64,000 nucleotides of DNA from positions 1,859,501-1,923,500 of the forward strand of contig NW_024465655.1 of assembly GCF_017591425.1 (NCBI RefSeq), read 5' to 3'. Source of the DNA: Ochotona curzoniae. Its lineage: Eukaryota; Chordata; Mammalia; Lagomorpha; Ochotonidae. A program made the translations under genes and the position numbers. The notes beneath the pieces were generated by a model. That model worked only from the letters and a program-made list of their open reading frames with translations. It searched no databases and was not told the origin of the DNA. Shown piece after piece: positions 21,429-32,918 of the stretch. How positions within the stretch are numbered: position 1 is the first letter of the stretch; each line of letters opens with the position of its first letter.

Positions 21429-21779
21429 GGGCTTTCTGTGGTAGCCTAGTGGCTAAAGTCCTCACCTTGCTCGTGCCAGGATCCCATACGGGCACAGGTT
21501 CTAATCCCGGCAGCCCTTCTTCCCATCCAGCTCCCTGTTTGTGGCCTGGGAAAGCATTCAAGGATGGCCCAAAGTCTTGGGACCCTGTACCTGTGTGGGA
21601 GACCCAGAAGAGGCTCCAGGCTCCCTGCTTCGGATCAGCACAGATCTGGCCGTTGTGGCCCCTTGGGGGGAGTGAATCAACATGCAGAAGATCTGCCTCT
21701 CTGTCTCTCCTTCTCTCTGCAAAACTACTTTTCCAGTACAAATAAATACATCTTTAAAAATTAATAAATGGGTAAATAA
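21429..21779 (+). mobile_element. C-SINE, complete
   Basis: Target duplication aaagaaaactacaaga (21413-21428) and aaagaaaaccacagga (21780-21795), 14 of 16 bases matching. The head is altered (gggctttctgtggtagcc) while the rest follows the family closely, including a long A/T-rich tail. Confidence 0.94.
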
Positions 21780-21795
21780 AAAGAAAACCACAGGA

Positions 21796-23164
21796 ACACA
21801 CTTCCGGCAGGTTTAAAATGTTAAGACTATCTGCGATTTTTCTGTAGCAAGAGGTCCGATCTTTTTCATTTGATCGTGATCACCGTTATCTCATAGAAGT
21901 GATCCTGTGTGATGTTGAGACTGCTTGCAGAGGCTGCAGCCTGGTCCTCCTGGGACCCTTGAGAGACAGCCACCTCCAGGCGGCACGGCTGGTTTCCCAA
22001 GGCTGGCCAGAGCGGCACAGCTGTCCTTGTCATCGACCCCTTGGAACTTTCCTCGGCCATCTTACTGCCGAGAGCGAGCGTGGTGAGGTTTTCCGTGCGT
22101 GGAGTGCGAGCCAGCGTCTCACAGCAACTGCCTGGAAGACAGGCCTGCTGGAGGCCACAGTCCATACAACAGTGAACAAAATAAAACAGGATTTGAAGCC
22201 ATTCATTTCGGGCATAATTTACTAGAGAACAATGGCAGCTAATAATGACTTTACCAATATCATTCTTAAGATAATTAACCCAGAACCAAAATGATCGTGG
22301 AAGTATGTATGTGATAATAGCTCTTTTCAAGGGGCACAGCCCATGTTCACGGACAGAGTTCACGGTCATGAGAGGAAGGAAGAAAGGCAATACCGTTGTA
22401 TTGTTAGAATTGCATCTGTCAGCCATTGAATCTATTCTCTGTGTATTAACATCACACTAACAGAAAAATAATAGGAAAAGAAAATTAATAGTCCTAAAAC
22501 CCCAAATCTTATTTTTCTTTAAAATGTAGCTTTGAGAAGAAGCTGAAGTTTACCCAGAGTTGAAATAGTTCAAGGTCACATGAACATTCTGTAAAAAAAT
22601 TCAGTTTTAGGAAAATGCATCATCAAGATGACTCTTTGAATAACAACTACACATGTTCTCTTTCATTGGATTAGTGCTTTTCAGGACAATTGATTTTTTC
22701 ATTTTTGCTTGGAAAAAAGTCTCTAATTTACTCTAATCATAGTGAAATATGTTCTCGTCTGGTGATCAGAGGAATAATACAAGAGGGCCAGAGAAGACTC
22801 CTGACTGAGAAGGCTTCAGCCACAACCGGTGGACCAGGCTCCTCCCGGGCCAAGGTCACAGACACCCATCACTATCATCGAGGCTCAAATGCTGCGTTTC
22901 GGCTGGGGAAGGGCACCGTCCGCTCCCCAGGCATGGCAGCCTGCTCAATAGCCAGAACGGCCTCGCTGAGACTGCAGACTGCAAGCCCGGCATGGAATGG
23001 CTCTATGGTAACAGGTGACAGCTTAGGAGCTTCGCTGGGAGAGTGGCTGACCCTGCTGCCACCTCCCGTGCATTTCTCCCTGCACAGAGAGGTCATTCCA
23101 GCGTGGAGCACCTCAGGAGTCATCGTGTAGGGTGGTGGGCGCTGCCAAGGCAAAAAAAAAAAAG
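21796..23164. other. Unassigned sequence, modestly CpG-containing
   Basis: A 186-codon minus-strand frame (21866-22426) and a 146-codon plus frame (22690-23130) are open, but neither resembles a known family, and neither has clear exon boundaries. I treat them as chance frames and say so with moderate confidence. Confidence 0.45.
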
Positions 23165-23492
23165 GAAAATTAACCTGAGAGTTAAAACTAACTAAAAGTA
23201 TCCAGTTGTGAAGATACAATGCAGTAGGCATCTCTACTTGTAAATCAAAGACGGGCTCTCAATGAAACGGTTGGATAGTTCTTAACAAGCGGTTGCAGGG
23301 CTGTCTGCCATTGTCTGTACCAGCAAGGTCAGGACGCACTTCAGTAACAGAATGATGGACTTATGACTGCTTAGGAAGGGCTGTATTATCGTAATAATGG
23401 GGGGGAAATAAGTTGGGGAGATGAGAATGTGGGAGGGGATAACGGAAATTATGGAATTGTACCATCCGTGTGAGAATAAAATAGAGGATCAA
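23165..23492 (+). mobile_element. L1 3'-UTR fragment (lagomorph-type)
   Basis: Parallels 46715-47035 block by block: gtgaagatacaatgca, ggcatctctacttg, caatgaaacggttgg, ctgccattgtctgtacc, cagaatgatggactta. Ends in gagaataaaatagaggatc. Truncated at the 5' side, no coding sequence. Confidence 0.8.
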
Positions 23493-23938
23493 AAAACCTA
23501 AACTTGTCTTAAAAGAAAGATGAATGTTCAGCATTTGCATTGATGCTGGCCACGACTGGGGTGTTGCTGGATGACCACAACCTGTGTTAGAAGATTCACT
23601 ATTTAAGCAGCATGTAAAGGGGAAGAAAAACACAAAACCCACACTCAGTCTTTGGAACTAATGAACGCAGAGGGAGTCTATTTTCCAGGCTGTACTAACT
23701 ACAGGTGCTTTGTAAAGACTAGAAACAAAGACAAGAGAAATGGAGTTATCTAGATAGCACTTCACAGTATGGTTCCTTTATGTATTTGTCATATGCTAAA
23801 AAATAGTAAAAACTGTCATTTGTGTCAACTTTTCTTTTCAGGAGACCTCCACTAGGCAGAAAAATATAATATCTAGTATCTTTTGAGCTCCAAGACTATG
23901 GGGGGAAAAAAGACATTTTAAAATGTGGCTTTTCTCTG
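23493..23938. other. Unassigned sequence
   Basis: AT-rich and unique-looking. No gene seen. Confidence 0.5.
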
Positions 23939-24373
23939 CTAACCCAGCTGTGACGTTTTTTCCCTATTATTGCTCCTTTGCTCCCATGTTTGTGAGGTCT
24001 CATTCTTCCATACTTGGCTCCGACTTGGCTTCCTCTGGGAGATCTTCCGATTCGCTTCTCTTCGGCTCGGCTCCCACAACACCCCATTCTCTTCCCTAGA
24101 CACGCTAGTCCAAGGCTGGGCTGAAATAACTCGCTTGTCTCCTGGCTTCGCTGCTGGACTGCCAGCGCCGCAGGACGCAGGACTGTGGCACACTGATGGC
24201 TCCTCTGTCTGCACATCTAGGGAAACAGCACTGCGCGCAGCAGGTGCTGGCCCAGCCAGTGCTGCGCATCCTCTTGGCGGGTCCCTCGGCTGTGCGGTTG
24301 GCTCTGCATTTCTAGCCTGTAGGATATCTTCCTCCTTTTCTTTCTGAGCTTCACTGGATCCTGAAGCTCCTGA
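23939..24373 (-). other. 144-codon open frame in CpG-richer sequence (hypothetical)
   Basis: Open from just after an in-frame TAA (24374-24376) to a stop at 23939-23941, with no ATG near its upstream end. The predicted residues are rich in S, E, K, R, P and Q and contain no domain I know. I count about 17 CpGs between 24001 and 24300, high for mammalian bulk DNA. An AG directly before the open part (tgtaatcag) could act as a splice acceptor, but the pyrimidine tract is poor. It may be an exon, a pseudogene fragment or chance; I lean to chance. Confidence 0.2.
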
Positions 24374-24433
24374 TTACAGATGTCATTCCAGCTGAGGCAA
24401 GCCCTGCAGAAATTAGGACGAGCGAATGTGGGG

Positions 24434-24463
24434 CGTGTGTGTGTGTGTGTGTGTGCGTGCGTG
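24434..24463. repeat. (GT)n microsatellite
   Basis: Eleven or so GT units followed by GCGTGCGTG. Confidence 0.93.
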
Positions 24464-24469
24464 TTTTGT

Positions 24470-25219
24470 AGTTTGTGTGGTCTGAGCCCTTGTCTGTCAT
24501 TCCCAGCTTTGTCTCTCATCTCCACAGCCCCGCTATTCTGCTCAATTTTCATTCCTTCTTCTCCTTTTCCTTTCGGAGGACAGCTGAACGTGAGAAAACT
24601 CACTACTATATTTGTACTTGTCAAATACTACGCTGAAGCTAGCTGCCGTTCTTACAGTGCACCGAGTGACATACACCCACTGCAAAGTGAATTTCCCAGT
24701 TATCACCAGCCATAAGAATCCCGCCCTAGTCTTTATGGCCTGATGCAAATACATTTGTATTCTGAACTCTCATGAGCATACACCAGCATGGGTTGGAAAT
24801 ATTCCAAGCCAGTTTCAATCAGTCTTTGAAAACTATCTAATGGCATGGGGAGGGGTCTGTAGCGGTGAAACCAGGCATTGTGGGAAGCTAAGTCGGGCAG
24901 CATTTCATGTAGACTTGTTCGTCTTCTCCCACCCCTCCCCCCTTTTTTTTCCTGGATGTGTAAAGGCTGAAAGGAAATATGTAAATAAAAACATTCAAAT
25001 GCAAATTCAAAGGTATGGGACTGAATTATTTTCATAATTATATTTTCATTTTCTTTTTTCAAGACGATGGACTTTTTGATTAAAAAAAATTCATGCTATT
25101 TAAAGGAAAAAAACGTTAAAAATTCTAAAATGGGAATAATCGAGACTTTTTAAAAATATGATATATTGGAGACCGACTTATAATTGTAATTTTTAAAATG
25201 AAGAAAATGGATTAAGTTC
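24470..25219. other. Unassigned sequence
   Basis: AT-rich toward 25000-25200. No gene or named repeat seen. Confidence 0.5.
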
Positions 25220-25935
25220 CGGAGAGTAGAGGATCGCAGGTGCTTCCGCGGCCCACGCGACCCACGCTCCACTGTTCCTTCTAAGCAGTTTTTTAGAGCG
25301 GATTCCAGTTACCCTTTAACGCATTTGGATGTATTTCGTTTTCAGAGCTCAGGGTTTGGAGCTGCTGAACCCGCGCAATCATGTAAGTCCGTGTTTCTGG
25401 CCCGGCCCTGCAACCCCACTTCAAGTCAATTCAAGTTTTCAAGTCCTTGGGGGCGCAAACATCCCTTAAAACCCGGCAAGGTGGTCCTTCCTGGATCCGA
25501 TTCCAGGAGTCCAGAGACAGAGGGCAGACCAGCCTAGCTGCCCCAGGGTGCGTCACCTTTCGGGTGTAAACAAACGCTGGGCTTGGGGATCGCCAGTTCG
25601 CTGTGAAGGTTTCACAGCCCTGACTGGGGGCGCCGGAAGGACGCAGCGTGTCTTTGAGCAGGCTTTATTTTGAATCTGGGCCAGCCACACTGGCAGGCAG
25701 CTGCAGGTCCTCAATGGCTCTTTCTAGTCGTAGAGGGGGCGGCGTGGCGGGGCCGCCTGGAGCGCCGGGTCTGGTGGGCTGCGGGCTCCTGGGGGATGGG
25801 TGGCGGAGCTGGGATGGGGGCGAGAGGAAGTGGTGCTGCATCCCCTCCCCTGCCTCTGAGGCCCGGCTCTGTCTCCCACCCAGACAGGTGCAGGAAAACA
25901 GAGAGGCGGCCATCGCCCACCTGCTCGCTAGACTG
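25220..25935. promoter_or_regulatory. CpG-rich stretch, possible weak CpG island
   Basis: The window's strongest local CpG and GC enrichment: about 17 CpGs between 25621 and 25920 by hand count, plus ccgcggcccacgcgaccc near 25246. It includes a CRE-like tgcgtcacc (25549-25557) and a forkhead-type tgtaaacaaac (25565-25575). No TATA box, no adjacent exon. Promoter or enhancer function is inference only; it could equally be a GC-rich unique segment. Confidence 0.25.
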
Positions 25936-25955
25936 TGCGGTCTGGCTTCTAGCTG

Positions 25956-25983
25956 CTCTCTCTCTCTCTCTCTCTCTCTACAC

Positions 25984-26025
<42 letters not shown>

Positions 26026-26068
26026 TTATACGTATATACATATATATGTATATATGTATGTATGTATT
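25956..26068. repeat. Compound (CT)n(CA)n(TATG/TA)n microsatellite
   Basis: Around 12 CT units, then about 20 CA units with one TA-to-CG interruption, then an imperfect tatatatgtatgtatg tract. Sits directly beside the CpG-rich stretch. Frames through it are low complexity. Confidence 0.95.
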
Positions 26069-26347
26069 TTGGGAGGCAAACAGTAACACAGAACCTGACC
26101 TTAATGAGCAAGGCTCAGATAATAAAGCTGCTGCAGGCAATGCCCGAGTACCGCAAAGAGGATCTGTTTGAAGGCCGGAGTTTGAACCGTTATTTCCTCA
26201 CAATTAGCTGCCTTTGATTGGGACGCTTATACATGGATAGCAAGCATGGTGTGTTTAATATTTTCCCAAAGCAAGCAAATTGTCATCCTTGGCAGAACAG
26301 GCCATTGTTGGCAGTCCTAAAATTTATTTTAGTGTCCAGTACTGATT

Positions 26348-26630
26348 TTTTTTTCTTTATGATTTATTTTACTTATTTGAAAGGCAGAATTACAGAGAGG
26401 ATAAACGCCCAGGGGTGGGCCAGAATGAAGTCATGAGCCAGTAGCTTCATCCAGGTCTCCTGTGAAAATGACAAGGGCCGAGCCACGTGGGCCATCTTTC
26501 CACTGCTATCCCAGGTGCATTAGCAAGGAACTTTGAGAGTGGCACAACTGGGACTCAAACTGATGCTAGTATGGGGTGCCGGGGGATGTGGGGTGGTGGC
26601 TTTACCTGTTATGCCACAATACTGGCTCCT
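26348..26630 (-). mobile_element. C-SINE, old, antisense
   Basis: gatttattttacttatttga start and a gttatgccacaatactggct head. Internal deletions shorten the middle. Confidence 0.78.
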
Positions 26631-27264
26631 GTTTTCTTTTGAATAATAAATGAGAGGTGAACTGCGATGTCCTGGGACCCGTGGTTGTTTATCCCAAAAC
26701 TGTGTACAAGAAATCTACTTGCTCAAATAGGAACAGACATCTGTTGTAAATGCAGATTCTCCCCCACAAAATACAAGGGCAGCCGGTGCTGGAGGAGAGT
26801 GAGGGCGACGAGGGAGGGTAGGGGATGGAGCTAGCATCACATCCTCAATGTCTTCTATGCAAGCACCTGTTTGGGTTTCTACAGTATTCATCAAATGAAA
26901 CAGGCCACCGCAGTACATCCTCTTAGATACAAGCACCACTTTTATTTTCCTAAATGTTTCCAGTTCCGTTCACCTTTGTCTGTGTGCTTACCGGGGTATT
27001 TTGTATATTTCAATTTTGTTTAAATGTCTGGCTATATTTTCATAAATTGGAAAAATGATCATTGAAACAATTTACACTAGTGGTACGGTATTATTAAACT
27101 TTCTCCCCTGTGGTCAAGTTGTTTTAGTGGGAAGAAAGCCACAACAGAGTTAGCAGTGTGCCTTGGACCTTGCTATTTGACTAGCAATCTGAATGCCAAA
27201 TTTGCAGGGTGTTATCAAGGTCATAGATAACTTGGATATATCTGGCTTCTAGCTCACATTTGCC
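26631..27264. other. Unassigned sequence
   Basis: No gene or named repeat seen. Confidence 0.5.
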
Positions 27265-27270
27265 TACTTA

Positions 27271-27283
27271 TGTGTGTGTGTGC

Positions 27284-27320
<37 letters not shown>
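27271..27320. repeat. (TG)n(AG)n compound microsatellite
   Basis: Six TG units then about 16 AG units. Confidence 0.95.
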
Positions 27321-27321
<1 letters not shown>

Positions 27322-27386
27322 AAGAAAGACACAAAGACTCAGAAAGCAGAATTTAATTTTCTCCTAAAAAAAAAAAAATCTGCCCT

Positions 27387-27735
27387 TAGGGCCTGATGCA
27401 ATGGCTCAATGGCTAAATCCTCACATTGGAAGTGCCAGGATTCCATGCAGGCGCCAATTCAGGTCCTGGCTGCTCCATTTCCGACTCAGCTCCCTGCTTG
27501 TGGCCTGGGGAAGCAGTCAAGGACGGCCCAAAGCCTTGGGACCCTGCACCTGCGTGGGAAACCTGGAAGAGGCTCCTGGCTCCTGGCTTCAGATTGGCTC
27601 AGCTCCCACTGTTGTGATCATTTGGGGAGTGAACTACAAGATGGAAGATCTTCCTCTCTGTGTTGTTCCTTCTCTCCATAAATTTGACCTGCCTTCCCAA
27701 TAAAAATAAATAAGGCTTTAAGAAAAAAAAAAAAA
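27387..27735 (+). mobile_element. C-SINE, complete
   Basis: Head agggcctgatgcaatggctc, end ccttctctccataaatttga, A-rich tail. Target duplication aatctgcccttag before and aatctgctctcaa after, imperfect. Confidence 0.92.
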
Positions 27736-27937
27736 AAGAATCTGCTCTCAAGTCAACATGTGGAAAGAAGATATGAACAGGGTAGATTCGCTTAGATTCA
27801 CCTTACCCAAGGGGAGAAAATAAAAGATATTTCTCATTAGAAATGGAGATATATTTTAAGTGAATTAATAATGTATTTATTTATTTTATTCAATGTTTGG
27901 CAAAGGATAACATATAGACACTCTCTGGGAGTGAACA

Positions 27938-28272
27938 GGGGTGGGCACTGGGACCAATGTGGTGGTATAACAGGCTAATCCTCTGACTGCTGGCTCCTGG
28001 TTCGTGTCCTGGCTGCTGCATTTCTCCTTCAGCTCCCTGCTTGTGGTCTAGGAAAGCACCAAAGAATGGTTCAGAAAGTTGGACCCCTGCACTCACGTGG
28101 GGGACTTGGAAGAAGCTCTTGGCTTCTGGTTTGGACCAGCCCAGCTCTGGCCGTTGTGGGTATTTGGGGGATGAACCAACAGATGAAAGATCTCTGTCTG
28201 TGTCTCTCTGGCTTGCTCTAGAACTCCGACTTTCCTGGAAAAATAAGTATATCTTAAAAAAAAAAAAAAAAA
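27938..28272 (+). mobile_element. C-SINE, older
   Basis: Head gggaccaatgtggtggtata, B-box-like ggttcgtgtcctgg, end gacttttcc-like with an aagtatatcttaaaaaa tail. Confidence 0.87.
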
Positions 28273-30399
28273 CTCATCAACTGGAAAGAATCAAAGCCAT
28301 AAATCTACAGTTGAAGGACATGGTGGGGTCATGAGGGGGAGCGACAAGGCCATGACCTGCCTAGTTCAATGTCTTTACTGCTTCAGGAGTAAGATCACTT
28401 TTGAAAGCCGAGGTGATTGTGTGGTCCTCATATGGGAACAGTTACACTTGATTCATTCATTGACCAAGGAGAGAATCATAAAGCAGGAATGGTATCCATC
28501 ACACAATGACACTGTGGCTTTGGTGTGTGTTTGAAAAGCCAGTGGGACAGGCATGTGAAGTCATGTGTACTTTAAATCTGTGTATCACGTTACTGCATTA
28601 TGCCTTCCTAGGAGCCTTGGACACCAGGGTCCCTCTACCCAGAAAGGCATTGCTTCTGCATTTGTTTATGCTGCCGGCATCTAACCGGAGTCTTCTCTTC
28701 CGGTTAAGGAGCGATTCTGCCTGGGATTCCAATTTCTGGGGAATCTTCTTCCTTCTTAAGCTCTCCAGCACATTCTGTGAAGAACAGAGGTAGAGTTGAT
28801 GATTTTAACCTGACCCAAATTCTGCTGTTCTTCCAAGCCCAAGCAGTTCTGTGCAACATTGGCCACTGTACCCTACGCAACCAGCTCTTCAGGAGGTGTG
28901 TCAACCCGGAGTGCAGCAGAGGTGGCCAGTGAAGGCAGGGTGGGTCAGCTATCTTGATATTTTGGCTCTGTTCGTTGCATGCAGCCCTCAGCCTGCTAGA
29001 AGAGGAAGCTTTGAGCTCTGGGTTGACTCTTCAGCTGTTTGCAGATCTGCTTAGCCTATTCTGCTCCTTGCCTATGATGTATGTTTCATTCTCCATAAAT
29101 GGTCTTAGCTCTTGGTTTTTCTGCCCTTCTACCTCTGCCACTAAGTTTTGGAAGATGGTGCTAATTTTCTGCCCCAGCTAGGATGCCTCAGTAAGTCCAG
29201 GAGGGAAATATAGTATTTTTTCTTCCCTACCTGCCCAACTGGTGGGTGGAACCTGGATTTATAAAACCACCTGAGTTTCTTCCCTTTTCTTATCTCCAAA
29301 CTCACACTAGCCAAACCAAACCACAATGTAAACCTTTGGTTTAGGAATTGAACTTCTTTGAGACTATAGAAACCTTTCAAACAGAGGGCACTGGTTAAGC
29401 CTTAGCCATAAGTCACCACTCAGTGAACCTCATGGCCAATTCAGTGGAGGGCAGGATGGGAAGAAAATCTGGAAATCTCCACTCCCTATTTGTATCAACA
29501 ATCAGAAAACACACAAGGAATACCAAAAGACAAAAAAAAAAAATCAGAATCCAAATGAATGTTCTTGCTTTATCATCTCCCCACTTTTTAGAGTAATGAT
29601 TCGGGGCTCTCTCATAGAACGGACAGAGGTAGATGATTGGGACATTGCAGTTTGGATCATGCTAGAGATAACTCAAGTTATGCTGAGGCAGGGAGAAGAA
29701 TTGGAGCCACCGAGGCAGTAGGTTGTGAGCTGGCCAATGGTAGTAAACACTTCACACTCACTCCATTCCTGATGCTGCTTTGTGTGGTCAAAACCCAAGA
29801 GACAGGTGCTGTGATGATGCCACAATTCGGAGGTGAGGAATCTCCAGGATGACTTGCACAGGAAGGTCCCACTCGTGTGGACCAGGGCAGCGGCACCAAA
29901 GGGCGCTTCAAGCACAATCTAGCACATCATTTGATCTCTCTGGACTCAGTTTCACAACAGTGAAAGGAGATTGGTTTAGACAATCCCGCTGCAACCATCA
30001 TGGCCATATGGAACACGTGGCCATGAAACCTGACAGCTGGTGTGAGTAACAAAGGGAGGCGAAGGTCAGGCTCATCTTCCTCCACTTCCCACCCTTGCTC
30101 CCATCTTCGCCATCAGTTCTCTGGATGCCGGGGATAACTGGGCTTGTGTAAGAGGAGGCTCCTCTGCTTATCCTGCCTGCTTAGCTCAAACTCTGTCTTT
30201 TCTCCTATCCTCATTCTCTCTATGCCAACAAAGTCACTTCATTTTTTCTTCTCTGAGTTCTCATGGTTCTTTCTTGCGCCCTTCTGTATATCGCTTACTC
30301 TGGTGAATGGTAACTTTTGTTGGGTGCAAGAAGGAAACCTCTAAGAGGGCCTTGAACCATTTGTAAGATCCTCTCCTCCAGGATGTGAGCAGGACTAGG
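28273..30399. other. Unassigned sequence
   Basis: About 2.1 kb without a recognised repeat. Weak MIR-like signal at 29740-29840 (ccacaattcggaggtgagg) is below what I would call. Open frames up to 97 codons have no domain. Confidence 0.45.
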
Positions 30400-30868
30400 G
30401 AACGTCAGGGCCATGGATCCTGTTGACCCCACGACTAGGTGACTTCAGAACCCCTTCAGCCAAAGGGGTTTTGTGGATGTGACTTAAAGTACCAGATCAT
30501 GGCCTCTGTTTAATACAGTGTGGTAGCCCTTAGTGTGACTGACCTATTCAGGTCACCTTCTAAAAGCATTGAGTCTAAGGGATTGGACGTGAGGGGGAAG
30601 TATGATACCCATTGTTTGTTTGGCAATGGAAGGGACCACAAGGCAAGGAAAGCAGGCAGCCAGTAAGGAACTGCATAGTCCTGCAACCTCAAGGAACCAA
30701 TTCAACCGCACGAGCTTGGGATAGCATCCTGGTTCCAAAGGAGAATGCAACCCGACATCATGATTTTAGTCCTAGAAGACCCTGAGTGGAGAAGCTACTT
30801 GTGTTGGACCTAGAACTCTGTCTCACAGAACTAAGATCTGGAGCTGATGAGTTTGTAGTAACTGATTA
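30400..30868 (+). mobile_element. MLT1-type LTR (ERVL-MaLR)
   Basis: Order of blocks matches MLT1: ggttttgtggatgtgactta, a ggcaatggaagggaccacaa block, aaggaaagcaggcagcc, catcatgattttagtcctag, ggacctagaactctgtctca, and a final gtttgtagtaactgattac. Highly diverged ancient LTR, non-coding. Its end is close to the C-SINE inserted at 30895. Confidence 0.75.
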
Positions 30869-30894
30869 CACAGCATTAGAAACAAATCATTATT

Positions 30895-31228
30895 GGGCCC
30901 GGTGCGGTGGCGCAAGTGGTTAAGGTCCTCGCCTAGCACGCCCGGGATCCCATATGGGCGCCGGTTCTAATCCCGGCAGCCCCGCTTCCCTTCCAGCTCC
31001 CTGCTTGTGGCCTGGGAAAGCAGTCGAGGACGGCCCAAAGCTTTGGGACCCTGCACCCGCGTGGGAGACCCGGAAGAGGCTCCTGGCTTCGGATCGGCAT
31101 AGCATCAGCCGTTGCGCTCACTTGGGGAGTGAACCATCGGGTGGAAGATCTTCCTCTCTGTCTCTCCTCTCTGTATATCTGCCTTTCCAATGAAAAAATA
31201 ATAAAAAATAAATCTTTAAAAAAAAAAA
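30895..31228 (+). mobile_element. C-SINE, young, complete (ggcgcaagtgg subtype)
   Basis: Perfect 16-bp target duplication agaaacaaatcattat (30878-30893 and 31229-31244). Intact head, B-box-like ttctaatcccgg and tail. One of the least diverged copies in the window. Confidence 0.98.
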
Positions 31229-31244
31229 AGAAACAAATCATTAT

Positions 31245-31689
31245 GTACAAATATTTGCCTCCTCTGAAGTATGTTCTCCTGGAAGGTAGGGTCTATGTAG
31301 GCATTGTCAGCACAGATCCTTGGAGTGGAGAGTCTGCCTGGAGCTAAGGTCTATTAAGTGCCAACTAAGTAAAGTGAGAACTGAATAGTAAGTACTACAT
31401 TTGCAACGAGGTACATGCAGTTGGATTTGAGGAGCAAATGTACTCAATTTTACTTCAGTAAGTGTCCTTCAGGGGCTCAGAATTAGCACTACGTGCATGC
31501 CAAGTCCCTCTAAGATCATCTCGGTGTTTCTCTTGTTCTTTCAGTGTGCCTTTTCATAAAACACTGGGTTTTCAAACATGACTGACTCGGACATATTCAG
31601 TTACATTGATCATGGTCCTAGAGACGGGAGCTGATGGAGATACAAAAAAAAAAAAAAAAAAAAAAAACGGATAAGAAAATTGAAAGAAC
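31245..31689. other. Unassigned sequence with A-run
   Basis: An A23 run (31647-31669) without an identifiable upstream retrocopy. No gene seen. Confidence 0.45.
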
Positions 31690-31985
31690 TTGTTGCTAAT
31701 AATCCAAATGTGTTTGTGTCTTTGTCCTTATGGGGATGACACTGGGTGATGGGGGGTGCCTTTGCAAAAGGGTTATATCACTAATATGGGGGTGTCATGA
31801 TGGAGACTAGTCCCCATTTAAGAAGTACCCCAAACAGACTTCCTGTCCCTTCTGTAGGTAAGGACCCAGTGGGAAGTTCCTCTGCTGAACAGACATTGAA
31901 GGCTGCATTCCTTTGACCTTGAGCGCCCTGGCCTCCAGAATGGAAAGAAATAAATATCTATGTACATAGATCACCTTGTTTGAGT
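31690..31985 (+). mobile_element. MLT1-type LTR fragment
   Basis: tgtgtttgtgtctttgtcct near the start, gtgacccttttg-like centre, then the diagnostic 3' part: attcctttgaccttgagcgc, cctggcctccagaatggaaa and gaaataaatatct. Shorter than a full MLT1, with an internal deletion. Confidence 0.65.
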
Positions 31986-32530
31986 AGATGAGGTCCTTTA
32001 TCATGAGGGATAACTCCATTCTGCTTCGCTTACAGGACTTCCGATGGATGCCACGCGCAGTTCGCACTTTGGACAGTTTGTCAGTTTCTTCACTCAGAAA
32101 GCCCAGGGGCAGGATGAACATTTCGTGTCCGGCCTGGTGGTCACTGTCATCAACTGGCCACACAGGTTTTTCCCATGCCACTCTCTGTACACAGTGTGGT
32201 TTTCAAGCTCAAAGAGAGCTTCCACACACCAACGCTAATGGCTACGTGATTTTCTCCCCATAGGCCAAAAGGAACATCTTAGAATCCACAGGAAGCAAGA
32301 AAACTTGTTTCTATTCTCAATTTTTCCCCAGGCTATCCTAGACTGACTTTAGAAGTTGGAAAAGTGCTGTTGTATAATGGAAAAGGAGCCAGCTCAACCT
32401 AACCGAGAGAATCCCAGCCTAAATGGCTCGATAGTTAACCTTCTGGGCAGCCAAGAAAAGTAGGAAAAATAGAGGGCATGATGCTTCAATGGAGCTTTTA
32501 AGGCCTCCCCCAGGGAGAAGCAAGAATCTT
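31986..32530. other. Unassigned sequence, one open minus frame
   Basis: The minus-strand frame 31807-32181 (124 codons) starts in this unique sequence and runs on into the MLT1, so it is not a conserved exon as it stands. No family recognised. Confidence 0.45.
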
Positions 32531-32536
32531 GATGGT

Positions 32537-32912
32537 TGTCGCTGTCCCGCAATGATGGACTTGGTAGACTTGGTGGCCGATAATAACACGCGTGGACTCG
32601 GACTGATGGTCAAAAGCCGAAGTTTATTAGTGGCATCAGACTTTATACACTGAGGGTCCTATGGGATAAGGGTGGAGGTATTGAGCTTATCAACAAACCC
32701 ATCAACGGTTTCTATGCTTTTGTTTGGAACTTCTTTTGTCTTTGTATATTCCACCAAGTGTTCTCATTCACGTGCTGTCCACTCAACTGTTCTTATACAA
32801 ATGATATCCAATCAGGTATACAAAAGGTATTCAGTTGTTACCATACAAATATTGTCCAATCAACTGTAATCCTGTTCTCGCTGACCCTCTAGGGCCACAA
32901 TGTCCTCCTACA
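32537..32912 (-). mobile_element. Solo LTR of a class II (ERVK-like) endogenous retrovirus
   Basis: A 376-bp unit bounded by tgt...aca and flanked by a perfect 6-bp duplication gatggt (32531-32536 and 32913-32918). On the minus strand it has a TATA box (32642-32647) and, about 15 bp downstream, a polyadenylation signal AATAAA (32623-32628). The 6-bp duplication fits betaretrovirus-like elements. No internal proviral sequence is adjacent, so this is the product of LTR-LTR recombination. Confidence 0.88.
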
Positions 32913-32918
32913 GATGGT

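Noticed and set aside
21866..22426. 186-codon minus-strand open frame
   Set aside because: Not recognisable as any protein. Left as unassigned sequence.
25648..26217. 189-codon plus-strand frame across CT/CA/TA repeats
   Set aside because: About a third of it is microsatellite-encoded dipeptide runs. The CpG-rich DNA is noted instead.
31600..31670. Retrocopy suggested by an A23 run
   Set aside because: No identifiable element or gene copy precedes the run.
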